Source: Aselliscus stoliczkanus (taxonomy: Eukaryota > Chordata > Mammalia > Chiroptera > Hipposideridae). From it: DNA of 64,000 bases. Shown piece after piece: positions 20,209 through 31,240 of this stretch. Position 1 is the stretch's first letter. Each line of letters opens with the position of its first letter. The position numbers and the translations under genes were made by a program. The DNA lies in assembly GCA_033961575.1 (NCBI GenBank), contig CM066737.1:89276271-89340270 (forward strand). Direction: 5' to 3'. The notes beneath the pieces were generated by a model. The model was not told the origin of the DNA and did not search any database. It saw only the letters and a program-made list of their open reading frames with translations.

Positions 20209-20655
20209 AGGGCCAGCCGAGTGGCGCATTGGTTAAGCGCTGGTTTTGGGATGCCAGCGGCCCCGGTTCGGATCCCACATGAGGGCCAGTGACACTGCCC
20301 TCTACAGCTAACAACAGCTCCACCTGGAGCTGGGCTGTGCGAGCCCCGGTGATGGTGTGGGCTGCAGCCCCTGCTGCAGTGGGCTGCCATAGGCTACAGT
20401 GAGTGGCCCGCAGCCAGCGTGAGTGGCAGGCAGCCAGCTTGAGCTGCCAATAGCCGCAGTGAGCGACATCCAGAGGCCAGCAACCGATCTGCCTCATCCG
20501 GGAAGAGCGCAATGACGATACCAACAGTGAAGCAACATCCTCTGCAACTAAACTGAAGAACAAAAAGACAGCAACTTGTCTGTTCCCCTTCCCCGATTCC
20601 CCAACGCTGTTCCCCTCCGCCAATTCCCCAATGAAATCTTTAAAAAAAAAAAACT
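20209..20655 (+). repeat. tRNA-derived SINE, family B (second sub-type)
   Basis: Carries the GAGCCCCGGTGATGGTGTG-type body with three repeat units. It resembles 11,030-11,491 much more closely than its tandem neighbour, so the pair is two insertions, not a duplication. Confidence 0.9.
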
Positions 20656-20694
20656 AAAAAAAACAAAAAACTCATCTGACAAGCATAAAGTTTC

Positions 20695-20835
20695 AGTTAA
20701 GCAAGATGAATAAGCTCTAGAGATCTGCAGTACAACATTGCACCTATTGTCAACACCAACATATCCTATACTTAGAAATGTGTTAAGAGAGTAGATCTCA
20801 TGTTAAGTGTTCTTCACAACAAAATTTTTAAAAAG
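20695..20835 (+). repeat. L1 3'UTR fragment
   Basis: GCAAGATGAATAAGCTCTAG, AAATGTGTTAAGAGAGTAGA and GTTCTTCACAACAAAA match the terminal L1M 3'UTR, as at 63,270-63,390. Confidence 0.7.
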
Positions 20836-21087
20836 GTTTAAAATCGTTAAAAAAGATTCTCAGCTTCAGACTGTGACAGGTACCTAATGACCATAAATTG
20901 CAGTGAAGGAAATCTAGAGTAGCGGTGAACGGTTAAATAGTATAACAGTGTGTTTTGTGGCTGATATCTATCCCTTGAGGAAAAAAACTTTGAAAAAGAG
21001 AAGAAAGGAAGTAAGAAAGTGTGTCAAGTTTCAGTAGGTCCCTTCTTGAAGAAACCAGAATACACCAATGCAAAAAAATGTCTTACA

Positions 21088-21190
21088 GGGCCGGCCGAAT
21101 GGTGTGGTGGTTAAGCGCTGGCTTGGGAAGCCAGTGGCCCCAGTTTGGGTCCCACATATGAGGGCCAGTGAAACTGCCCTCAGAAAAGAA
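21088..21190 (+). repeat. SINE family A
   Basis: Head-only SINE with a perfect duplication AAAAAAATGTCTTACA (21,072-21,087 and 21,191-21,206). Confidence 0.93.
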
Positions 21191-21206
21191 AAAAAAATGT
21201 CTTACA

Positions 21207-21954
21207 CCAACAGACGTTAGCAAAATGAAGGTCACGTGTCAATGCAAGATGTACTCCTACCTGCAACCCATGGAATTTCTTCCCTTCACTGAAAGTCATA
21301 AACAAATGAGAACATTAGAGCAATTTCTTTCCCTTGTTTCTCATATTGATAAATCTGTGGCTCCAAATCCAGGTTGGAACAGGGCAATGTGTCTGAGGAC
21401 TGTGGAAAGCATCCCTGTACCCAAGAGGAATCCTGCAGATCAGTGACACAAATTGATGACAAATGTGGCTGTGCAGAACTCTAGCACTGCCTCCAACTGA
21501 GGGCACTGGGCCAAGGCACAAAGGAAGGCAAGTAGAGGTCAGCAATATGTGGGGCGGAGGCACAGCCAGATAGGGAATTTGGGGAAAGTTGACTAGGGAG
21601 CCAGCAACTCACCCACATCTCCTGATAGGCAGGCCCAACCAACTCCTGGTTAGGGCCATGTCATCAACATTCTGGCCCAGACATGCTCAGGTGAAAGTCT
21701 TCAAATATTAGAAACAGAGGAGACAGGGGCGAGCATTCAGAAAGCCATAAATGTCTTTCTCAGGCAATTGTACATTACTTCATACATGCACAAGAGAAAA
21801 ACCTCCAAGGAAATTGTGACAAGGATGATAAGAATATATTGAATTAACTTTTCCTCCAAACAACAAAAAACTCCTTAGGATGTAAGTCGGGTACCTTTGT
21901 AACCCACCAATCTTGACACTCTTAAGGTCCCTTTCCCCGAAAGCATTGTTTCTT
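21207..21954. other. unique non-coding sequence
   Basis: No repeat, RNA gene or exon recognised. Confidence 0.4.
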
Positions 21955-22330
21955 GCACTTTAAGGTGCTACGAATCCCCAGGAGATCTTGTTGAAACACA
22001 GATTCTGGGGCGGCCGGTTAGCTCAGTTGGTTAGAGCACAGTGTTCATAACACCAAGGTTACCGGTTCGATCCCACATGGGCCACGAAGCTGTGCCCTCC
22101 ACAACTAGATTGAAATGACTACTTGACTTGGAGCTAATGGATCCTGAAAAAACACATTGTTCCCCAATTAAAAGAAAAAATCTTTGAAAAAAATAAAAAG
22201 ATTATTAAAAAAACAACAGCACACAGATTCTGATTCAAGGGTCTGAGCTGGGGCCTGAGATCTGCATTTCTAACCAGCTCCCAAGCGATGCTGCTGTTCT
22301 GCGGACTATGCTTTGAGTGGCAAATTTCTA
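21955..22330 (+). repeat. MER5-type hAT MITE remnant
   Basis: Outside the SINE: AATCCCCAGGAGATCTTGTT, GATTCAAGGGTCTGAGCTGG and CTGCATTTCTAACCAGCTCC, the pattern of Charlie-related MER5 elements. Confidence 0.6.
22008..22220 (+). repeat. tRNA-Ile-derived SINE, family D
   Basis: Head GGCCGGTTAGCTCAGTTGG, then TTAGAGCACAGTG, AACACCAAGG and B box GGTTCGATCCC closely follow vertebrate tRNA-Ile(AAU). The body is CTGTGCCCTCCACAACTAGA and the tail is A-rich. Perfect 12-bp duplication ACACAGATTCTG (21,996-22,007 and 22,221-22,232). Confidence 0.92.
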
Positions 22331-23145
22331 AAACAGAGATTATTAGTGATCCGAGGAGTCTAACAGAATCCTCTTACTGATATTTTCAAATTTTATTTGC
22401 ATATATACAAATAGTCTCTGGAAGATACAAAGACGCTACCAACTGTGATGTGGGGGGTGGGGCAGGGGCTGGGCACTAGCTGCTGGTGGACAAAGATGGA
22501 AGAAATACTATTTCCTATAAACTATTTGTAGTTTGTGATTCCTGAGCCATGTGAAGGGATACCCATCCCAGAAATTACATAAATAAAGTTACAACAGGGA
22601 AGAGAAAACAAGAAATCATTTCTTCTATCTGGTTTTTTCCCTAGGAGATAAAGCAGGCACCAGTATTAATCTACCTTCACATTTTGATTCATTCCTTAAC
22701 TTGGCAAGCAAAGCCAACTCCACTGTGCGGAGACTTCATTAGTATCCAGGAAGCACTGGGCCGGATGGATCACAAGGGTCCCCCCGTCTTGTTCTGCAGG
22801 CGTGGATAGTGAGTGCTGTCACAGAGATCTGGGGCCTTTCAGTGACTAACAACTGATGGAAGGCTGCATATTTCAACGCAAGCATCTATCTCAGATATAA
22901 TTCTTCAGCAACATAAAGAAGCCTTTAGTTAAGGTTACAGCTCCTTCCAAGTCATGCATTTTCCAACATTAAACTCAATCCAAGCGAAGCTGTTAGAATC
23001 AGGAAGAAGACAAACACATGCAGCACTAAAGTCTGAGTGGAGAAATGTGAATTTGGAGGGTAGGGGGAATCTGTTCTTCAAATGAACAACTGATTTTCAA
23101 ATACATTTTCAAACACTGGTTTCTTGAACTTATGATGTATTCATA
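22331..23145. other. unique sequence
   Basis: No coding or RNA gene is visible. The segment at about 22,640-22,960 is repeat-free with balanced composition, so it is a reasonable place to look for conserved non-coding sequence. Confidence 0.3.
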
Positions 23146-23203
23146 AGAAGAAAAGTGGATTAAAAACGATGTTTATATTTGGCAGATATTTATGGGCAAA
23201 CTT

Positions 23204-23331
23204 CTTTTCACTTTTTTTTTCTTTCTTTTTTTTTTTTGAGGGCAGTGTGACTGGCCCTCACATGTGGGACCCGAACCGGGGCCACTGGCGTCCCAAGCCA
23301 GCTCTTAACCAATGCACCACTTGGCCGGCCC
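23204..23331 (-). repeat. SINE family A
   Basis: Antisense, flanked by a perfect 13-bp duplication TATGGGCAAACTT (23,191-23,203 and 23,332-23,344). Confidence 0.93.
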
Positions 23332-23344
23332 TATGGGCAAACTT

Positions 23345-23605
23345 TTTAATGAGGTATGTTATACCAAAAAAGCACGCAAATCATGAACTTTATAGCTCAA
23401 CGAAATTTCACAAGGTGAACACACCCAAGGAAAGGAATCAAGAAATAGAACATTACCAGAACCCCAGAAAGCACCCATCATGCTCCCTGCCAGTCACTGA
23501 CCCCCACCCCAAGGTAACATCTGTTTTGACTTCTAACCGCATAGCAGTTTTGTCTGGTTTTCAGCATCACAGAACGGAAGCATACACTATTGTACTTTAA
23601 AGATT
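23345..23605 (-). repeat. L1 3' region, antisense
   Basis: CACAAGGTGAACACACCCAA, CAAGAAATAGAACATTACCA and GCATCACAGAACGGAAGCAT match antisense L1MB/MC-type 3' sequence. Diverged. Confidence 0.65.
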
Positions 23606-24769
23606 TCAATTAGCAACCTCGTGCTCCCCTTTTCTAATCAGTGAACTGTACATCCTTGCCTCTATAATCAGAGAGGGTGGCCATGAGTGTCTGGCTGATT
23701 AAGTCATTGATTAAAGTACATTCCTAAACCACTGTGATTTTTTTTTCAAATGAGTTGCATGAGAGAACATCACCCCGCAAATGACAATGCCTCTCTATAA
23801 AAGGACACATCCCAGAACAGCGTCTTTATCTCCATTCTCTTTCCAAGTCATCAATTTTAAATTACCGAGTGACCCAGAGGCACTGCGGATTCCAGGTCTG
23901 CAATTCTCTTCAGAGTCAGGAAAATGAGTGGAGAAGATAAATCTTCAGCCTGTCAGCAAACTCTGAAACCACAATATCCCTGTTAACCTCGTTAGGAAGA
24001 AATTCCATTCTTTTATACTCTGGGGAGGAGAGAAGGTGCAGCCCCTGAAATTAGATTCTCTTCTTTGCTGGTGCAAGATGGTGCAAGACCAGCGGCAACT
24101 TCACTTTGGATTTAGCGGGTGACTAAATGGAGTGCCGGAGGGATGTCTTTTGGGTGAGGACACTGTGGGCAGGGAAGATATATAAAGTGGCACAAAGAAG
24201 ACTTCAGAAGGAAATGCTAGAAAAGCAATTGATGAAGTTGTTGACAGAATGGAGACTTGGAGATCTAGATATGTGGTATAGATGTCAGGAATCAGTGCTA
24301 TTTATGACCATACAGAGGATATTGAAGACCAAAAGGAGAGCAGCATCTTTACTTCCCCATTTTTTCCCCTCAGAAAATCTCTCTGGCTGAAGTCTGCCTC
24401 ACTCCATGTCAAACCCAGCAAAACTGACGGGATAATAACAGCCATGGGGAAGGATTTAAAGAACCAGAGCCCATCTTATCATGGCAGGAGAGATGAAAGC
24501 TTCGTTCATGGTCCAGAATAAAATTGTTATGGCGCTAGAATGTAAGGGTTTAATATAAAATGTTTACCCAATATAAAGTTCTTTGATCACATCCATATGT
24601 ACATTATGGAGCCTGATGTCATGATTAAGTAACATATCCCATCAGAGCCCCACTGGTGGTGGCATGGGACCTTCAAAGAAAGCTGTGGCGACCCCGAAGC
24701 TTTCAGGCAGGAACTGTTCACAGGGTGCCTACTTCACAGTTGGTACACATTGGGGTCTATTCCCTGGTA
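23606..24769. other. unique sequence
   Basis: A short open frame at 24,127-24,390 is followed by an AATAAA at about 24,518, but it matches no known protein and has no convincing splice structure. No gene is called. Confidence 0.35.
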
Positions 24770-25000
24770 TTAGTGCACTCACCATCAGGATGGGAGGTGA
24801 GCATCCCCAGGGACTTAGAAATGCAGAATCTCAAGCCCCTCCCCAATCCTGAATCAGAATCTGCATTGGAATAAGATTCCCAGGTGCTTTACACCCATAT
24901 TTACTCCTGAGGAGCTTTGCACTGAAATGACACTCTAGCTCAGTTACGCTCAGCCCTGGGGGGCACATTAGAACATCCCAGGGAATTTGAAAAGTTCTGG
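24770..25000. repeat. MER5-type hAT MITE remnants
   Basis: CCCAGGGACTTAGAAATGCA, CCTGAATCAGAATCTGCATT and GGCACATTAGAACATCCCAG are typical of MER5/Charlie short elements. Probably two fragments in opposite orientation. Confidence 0.5.
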
Positions 25001-25279
25001 TTTCCAGTAGAGCAGTAAATCACAAGGAGACCTGGGGTCAGAGCATTCCAGGCACAGGGAATGACAGCCAGGGTGAAGGCCCCGAGGTGGGAACAATCTT
25101 GGTGTATTCCAGGAAGGGCAAGCAGGAGCTGAGGTCAGCAGGAAAGGCCATTCCAAAGCGACTTTCAGGCTATTGGGACTAGTCAGGATTGAATTTGATG
25201 GAAAGTCATTGGCTTTTGAACGGGAACTAGTTTGTAAGCACTAAGTATAATATAGTTAAGCCCCGAGCTAAATTGTGAT

Positions 25280-25447
25280 TTTTTTTAAAAAAAGAAATTT
25301 TATTGAGGAACAGTGCATTGTTCCAGAACCCATCAGCTCCAAGTCAATTAGTTGTTTCAATCTAGTTGTGGAGGGCGCAGCTCCTTAGCCCATGTGGGAA
25401 TCAAACCGGCAATCTTGGTGTTATGAGCCTGCGCTAACCGGCCACCC
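25280..25447 (-). repeat. tRNA-Ile-derived SINE, family D
   Basis: Antisense, 5' side CTAACCGGCCACCCC. Perfect 12-bp duplication CTAAATTGTGAT at 25,268-25,279 and 25,448-25,459. Confidence 0.92.
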
Positions 25448-25481
25448 CTAAATTGTGATGTTTTCAATTGTTGGATTTTTT

Positions 25482-25580
25482 TTTTGAGGGCAGTGTCACT
25501 GGCCCTCACATGTGGGATCCGAACCGGGGCTGCTGGCATCCCAAGCCAGCGCTTAACCACTGCGCCACTCAGCTGGCCCT
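25482..25580 (-). repeat. SINE family A
   Basis: Antisense. Perfect 16-bp duplication AATTGTTGGATTTTTT at 25,466-25,481 and 25,581-25,596. Confidence 0.94.
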
Positions 25581-25596
25581 AATTGTTGGATTTTTT

Positions 25597-26884
25597 ACTC
25601 CCTTACCCCAATAAAAAACAAAACTCTTATATATTAACTCAGAGTAGGTAGTCTATTAATGCAATGTAGAAAACAAAATTTTGTTAAGATAACAGAAGTC
25701 ACAGAGCAAAATGAATTAAGTAAACCGCCAGGTTGCTGTACTTGCCTGCTGTTGCAAGATCAGTTGATCAGTTGGGGAGCGGGGGAGAGAGAGAGAGAGA
25801 GGAAGGGAGGTCCTCCAGGGATGGGAGATTATTTACAAGGGAACATAATAGATTGGACCCTCTTCCCAGTCTTCTTCTTGGGCTGCTCCCTCTCCCACTT
25901 CCAACAATTCCTCTACTAATTCCTTTTTGGCCAGACCCTCATTAATGTTCCCCTGAGAGAAGTACCTTAACATTAGTTAGATGAGCTCTGAGTAGATCTG
26001 TGTGCATGGCTCTTGTCCTCATCCTCAAATGGGTTTGCCTCACTTCTCCCTCAAAATCAAAACTCTGGGTGAGGGGATGGCAGTGCCAAGTCAAAAGAAA
26101 TGAGGGATGGAGAAGGACATGGTGCAAAGTCTAGGAGAGAATTCTCAGACTGCTAAATCCAGCAACGACAGTCAATACCATCCAACCCAGTTCTCTCCAC
26201 TTCATAGATTTGGAAACTGAGACCCAGAAAAGTGCTGCTATTTTTTTTTGTCAGAGATGTAGAGTTCATTTGTGGCCAAATCCAATCGAGAACCCAGGCC
26301 CTCAATGAAATTGCCTGTCTGTCCCCTGAGGAGTGCCAAAGCCAAACTTCATGAGTACAGTTTGCCTCCAGAGAGCCTGCAACCATTCCACACTCTGAGC
26401 CTACAGTGTGGATGTCTATCCTTGTCCCTGTCCTTGGAGCTTCTATGACAATCCCAAAGGTTTTCTCTAGAGTCAGGACAAGTCCAGGAAATATATGTAA
26501 ATGTCAGATGACCCTTAGAGGTTATGCAAAAGCAAACAAACAAACAAAAAAAACCTCTCAACTGGAGGGGAATTTCCAGGGGCTTCCCCAACTTCATGGA
26601 CCAGAGCCATTCCGGCAGACCAGCAGGAAACGCAAAGGAATCAGAATTCATAAGACCCTTCAGAGAGGTGGCTGCCAGTCCAAGAAGGTTCCCTAGGACT
26701 TTTCGTTATCCCATGTTACATAGGTAACCCTGAACCACATAAACAAGCCCCAGCAATCAGCATGTTGTCCAGCAGTCTTCACTGGAGTTGGATGTCATGG
26801 GCCTCATAGTCAGGCAAATTCTGGGCAAGAGCAGTGTAGTTGGAGCCCAATGCAGGAACCACTCAGGACCCACTACTCAGGCAC
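25597..26884. other. mostly unique sequence
   Basis: A (GA)n patch lies at 25,786-25,803, and a possible antisense MIR at about 26,190-26,310 (TTTGGAAACTGAGACCCAGA). No gene recognised. Confidence 0.35.
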
Positions 26885-27275
26885 CTATTCTACTTTTGCT
26901 AACAAACCACTCCAAAATGTAATGGCTTAAAATAACATGCATTTATTAATTCTCCAGATTCTGTGGGTCAGCTGAAAGGTTCTTCTGGACTGGGCCGCCT
27001 AGTATGATCTCACTCATGTCTAGTAGCTGACAGTATGGTTGATCTAAGGGGCTGCAGCTGGGAAGGTTCATCTCTGCTTTATGGAGCAATCCTGGGCCTC
27101 TTTACACGGTGGACTCAGGGTTGCAAAGAGCACCAAGAGAAGGCAAACTCCAAAGGGCAGGGGCTATTCAAGATTCTGTTTGTGTCATTATTTGCTACTG
27201 ATCCATGGCCAGGTCCAGATTCAAGGGGTAGGAAAATAGATTCCACCTCTTGGTGGGAGAAGCAGTGAAGTTAAT
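26885..27275 (+). repeat. ancient MER-type interspersed repeat
   Basis: GCTAACAAACCACTCCAAAA, TGTAATGGCTTAAAATAACA, GATTCTGTGGGTCAGCTGAA and GGTCCAGATTCAAGGGG are the same series as at 4,985-5,612 and 51,545-52,150. Confidence 0.6.
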
Positions 27276-27289
27276 TTGCAAAGGGCTCT

Positions 27290-27830
27290 TAAAGAACAAA
27301 ATTCAATGGAGTAAGATCTAAGTGGCTTTTTGAACATTGGCAATATGAAGATCTAATAGGCTTTATTAAGCAATTCATGAATTGGTAATAGAAGGGTGCT
27401 TCCAAGGGTGGTACAAAATGGAAGGTTTTTACAGGAAGAAGAGTGGAGCACGGGAGCTATTAACAAAAGAAAAGGATTATTTTTAGACCGGGGCATCATC
27501 TTGTCAGGGGAAGGGATGGGCAAGGGTTTTTATCATGCAGATTGTCTCTTCTTTCTATGGGGGGTGGAGAGGGCCCACATGATAAATTACCTTGCTGGTG
27601 TTTGACCAGAAACTTCTAGACTGGTTGATTAAGACTATGTTTCTGGGAGAGGTGAAAACAGCAATTAGGTTAGGTATTAAATCTAGGTTTGTTATCATGG
27701 GCTTTTGGCACAAGTGACGCCATTTTGTGCCTGTGGTTTTCTCTTTAACAGGCTGTACATACAGAGATGGGAGGAATTTGTAGCCTTTTTTTGCAAGCAA
27801 CCACACTGTCTATGACAGAAGAAATGCTCT
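27290..27830 (-). repeat. possible ERVL-type LTR, antisense
   Basis: GGATTATTTTTAGACCGGGG, CATCATCTTGTCAGGGG and CACAAGTGACGCCATTTTGT recall an old mammalian LTR group. It lies just beyond the MER-type repeat. No retroviral gene is visible. Confidence 0.4.
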
Positions 27831-28054
27831 CTAGGAGTACTTAGTCCAGAGCCCTTTGGGCATAAGCCTCCTTCCTCACCCCATGAACAACAGACTGCTT
27901 CTCTTATTTATTTCCCAAGGTCACTGGCTTTTCCTCTTAAGTCACTGGGTCCCACAGAGACATAGCAATATTCCAACACAATAAAATTCCAATAAAAATA
28001 GCTGGTGCTCCATATTATCCACTGATTTATGTATTACATCACACTAGTTGTTTT

Positions 28055-28158
28055 GTTTTTTTTGAGGGCAGTGTCACAGGCCCTCACATGTGGGACCCAA
28101 ACCGGGGCCGCTGGCTTCCAAAGCCAGCGCTTAACCACTGCACCACTCGGCCAGCCCC
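28055..28158 (-). repeat. SINE family A
   Basis: Antisense. Near-perfect duplication ACACTAGTTGTTTT (28,041) / ACAGTAGTTGTTTT (28,159). Confidence 0.9.
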
Positions 28159-28171
28159 ACAGTAGTTGTTT

Positions 28172-29084
28172 TTATTCTCAGGATCATTCACGCATACAAG
28201 TAAAACTTTAAAAAAATGTTCTTGTTTCTTTACGAAAGAGATTTTAGGGAACAGTTTTACTCAGAGAGCCTGTTTGTGTGCAGTGGCTTTCTGCCCAATA
28301 GCAATGAGACAAATTATATTTAGGAAATCAACATGCTATAAGACAGTAGCAGACTAAATTAGAAATACAATGCTTGGCCGGTTGTTTATTGCTTGTATTG
28401 TATATTTTTCACACATCATCGTGTGGGTGTTTAAAGGTCAGGATTGCATTTACACTTGAGTTGTCTAAAATAAGAAAGCCATAACCAGGAAATTCAACAA
28501 TATGTTTTCCTGTGCATGCTCCATTTTTTCTCTGCCTAAGTCCTCATGTGTTCAGAAAACATACAACCTAGCACATATTCTGGGGTATAGGAGTGAGATG
28601 GTGCCAAGCAGGCTGCAATTTTTTCTTAATGTTGCAAGTTTCTAAGAATAATTAGGATCTCATTGGTACTGGTGATATTCAATATATTTAAATTTGGAAA
28701 GACCTAACCTTGGTATTCCTCCTTGCTGTATAGGTCTAGAAGTGTATGAAATAGCTCAGTCAAATGCAGCCCATCTATTCCAGTCATAAAGAGGACAAAG
28801 AAAAACCACCTGGGATCTGTTCCAAATGATTATCTCCTCTCATCAGTAGCCCTCCAGGTGATATGTGAATTCACTCTTCTATCAATTTCATCCATGAGGT
28901 GTATTAGCTGCCCTTAAAGGTCATCTGTAGGTGCCCCATATGTGTGTGCACAGAGGTGAGTGTATCTGCATATATGCATAAGATAATTTTTTTTCAGATG
29001 TAAAGTTACATGAAATCCCAGCCTCTATCTAAACATATCACCTTTCTGGGTTTAAATACATATGTCATTAATAATGTAATACAG
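28172..29084. other. unique sequence
   Basis: AT-rich with no recognised repeat or gene. Confidence 0.4.
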
Positions 29085-29400
29085 GGGTTGCCAAACTTTT
29101 TCCATAAAGGGCCAGATAATAAATGTTTTAGGCTTTGCAGGCCAAACTACTCAACTACTCAACTCTGCCATTGTAGCATGAAGGCTGCCATGGACAATCT
29201 GTAAGCACATGGGTGTGGCTGTGTTCCAATAAAACTTCATTTATGGACACTGAATTCTGAGTTTCATATAATTTTCACACACCAGGAAATATTATTCTTT
29301 TATGATGATTATTCTTTTAAAATGTTTTTGGCAACCATCTACAAATGTCAAAACCACTCTTAGCCCTGGGGAACTACAGACACAGGCTTTGGCTCAGATG
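29085..29400 (+). repeat. hAT-type MITE
   Basis: Left end CAGGGGTTGCCAAACTTTTT, then AAAGGGCCAGATAATAAATG, TTTTAGGCTTTGCAGGCCAA and CTGTGTTCCAATAAAACTTC. This is a well-known old mammalian hAT (Charlie-group) short element. Confidence 0.7.
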
Positions 29401-29548
29401 TCGCCCCTGAGCCAGTTTACTTACACTGCATTAATTAATGGAGCAATCATCTGACAAAGGAAGCAGACCTTCTGGACTTTAGCTCTCCAACTCCATTTTG
29501 GTTTCTCTATGAATACGTTTCTCTATGAAAGCTAATTTCTCAAATTTT

Positions 29549-30004
29549 TTTTTAAAGATTTTATTGGGGAATTGGGGGAGGAGAACAGCATTGGGGAATC
29601 GGGGAAGGGGAAAAGACAAGTTGCTGTCCTTTTGTTCTTCAGTCTAGTTGCAGAGGCCGTCACTTCACTGGCCTATGTTGGTATTATCATTGTGCTCTTC
29701 CTGGGTGAAGCAGATCGGCCGCCAGCCTCTGGACAGCCGCTCACCGTGGCTCTTGGCAGCTAACACCAGCTGCCGGCCACTCATGCTGGCTGCCAGCCAC
29801 TCACTGTAGCCTATGGCAGCCCACTGCAGCAGGGGCTGCAGCCTACGCCTTTGCCAGCAACTCACAACAGCCCAGCTCCAGGTCAACCTGTTGTTCACCA
29901 TCTTAGCTGTAGAGGGCAGTGTCACTGGCCCTCATATGTGGGATCCGAACCAGGGATGCTGGTGTCCCAAGCCAGCACTTAACCAACGTGCGACTCGGCC
30001 GGCC
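29549..30004 (-). repeat. tRNA-derived SINE, family B
   Basis: Full-length antisense copy. Near-perfect duplication CTAATTTCTCAAATTTT / CTAATTTCTTAAAATTT (29,532 and 30,005). Confidence 0.92.
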
Positions 30005-30021
30005 CTAATTTCTTAAAATTT

Positions 30022-30751
30022 TTAAGCAACCCTGCTTTTATATATAACCACAGGGAAGAACTGCTGCTTTGTGCCTCTGTGTTTTTTAAGCCATTTGAGA
30101 GCAAATTAGTTTGCCCTTTCTTTACTTGCACACAATTTTGTGGGTTTGGGTCTTTCCTTTTCCTTATCTATTCTTTACAAAGTTTCAGATTTCTTTGTCT
30201 GAGTGACATGACAATGATCTGTGAATTGGCAACATGAGCAATAAATCACAAAGTTGTGGAACAAAGCTCATTCTGATAATGGCAGCTCATTCCTCCATCC
30301 CAGGATCAGCAAATTCCATTCTTCAAGGCCTTCCGTTATGCATGGAAGTCCTACCCTACATTGTCTTTGATTATAGTATATCATAAAGACCTGTGTTCAA
30401 TCTGATCTTTTTTGATTTTCCAATTTAGATCTCAAGAAGTGAATAAAATCAATGTCAGCATTTTGACAGCGGTACTACTTCAGACTTTGTTCAGCATTTT
30501 TTTTTATAACTTGTGTTGCTTTATAGTCTGATGATACATAGAGTTTGTTTTGCAGTGTTTGCATTTATCTCATTGGATTGAATATTTCTGTCTGATACAG
30601 AGAAGGCCGGGTGCCTCCCATGTCCAGATAAAATTGCTACACAGTTTATCTCATTTCATAGGGATTAAGCAAATCTAATGAGTCTTTCAATGTTCTTTTG
30701 CCATCCAATGCCTTATGACTTTTTTGGTAAAACATTATCCCGGATTTATTT
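30022..30751. other. unique AT-rich sequence
   Basis: Nothing recognised. Confidence 0.4.
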
Positions 30752-30767
30752 AGTAGCTTTAACTTTT

Positions 30768-30869
30768 TTTTTTTGAGGGCAGTGTCACTGGCCCTCATAT
30801 GTGGGACCTGAATTGGGGCCACCGGCTTCCCAAGCCAGCTCTTAACCATCGTGCCACCCAGCCGGCCCC
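30768..30869 (-). repeat. SINE family A
   Basis: Antisense. Near-perfect 16-bp duplication AGTAGCTTTAACTTTT (30,752) / AGCAGCTTTAACTTTT (30,870). Confidence 0.92.
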
Positions 30870-31109
30870 AGCAGCTTTAACTTTTAAAGTGGCTGTTTGA
30901 ATACTAAACCTCTTGCGATTTTCTTTCCCAATAGCCTAGGTGATAAAACATCAATCTATTCTGAGTGGTTAAAGGCCCCCTGAGTTTCGTTTGAGGCACT
31001 TGTGCTGAAGTAGTATTTACATACTCCTCATTCCTGTGTTATATAAGTATTTACCACCTAAAAAAAGTTGCATGAATCTATATTTTTCAGTGTAAGACTT
31101 TTCATTCTT

Positions 31110-31240
31110 CAGGTTAATCATGAATTCAGTTCAAGTCAGTGATTGTTGAGGATCTACTGGGTACTGAATTTGGTGCCGGGTATCATGAAAGGTACAAAGA
31201 TGAGTGGGACGTGCGTTTACACTTGTCGTGAGGGAGGAGA
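31110..31240 (-). repeat. possible L2 3' end, antisense
   Basis: GATCTACTGGGTACTGAATT, GGTGCCGGGTATCATGAAAG and GTACAAAGATGAGTGGGAC follow antisense L2. Confidence 0.45.

Noticed and set aside
19901..20623. 240-codon open frame on the minus strand, the longest in the window
   Set aside because: It runs across two adjacent family B SINEs in antisense. The same peptide motifs recur at every B copy (for example 488-1081, 16,913-17,302, 44,867-45,391, 58,552-59,133), so it is a by-product of the SINE's GC-rich body.
22008..22085. Possible tRNA-Ile gene
   Set aside because: The head closely resembles tRNA-Ile, but it is followed by a SINE body and A-tail and is flanked by a perfect target duplication. 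It has the A and B box regions but is a SINE, not a functional tRNA gene.
24127..24390. 87-codon frame followed by AATAAA, possible terminal exon
   Set aside because: No known protein resemblance, no convincing splice acceptor and no supporting neighbour exons. AATAAA is common by chance in AT-rich DNA.
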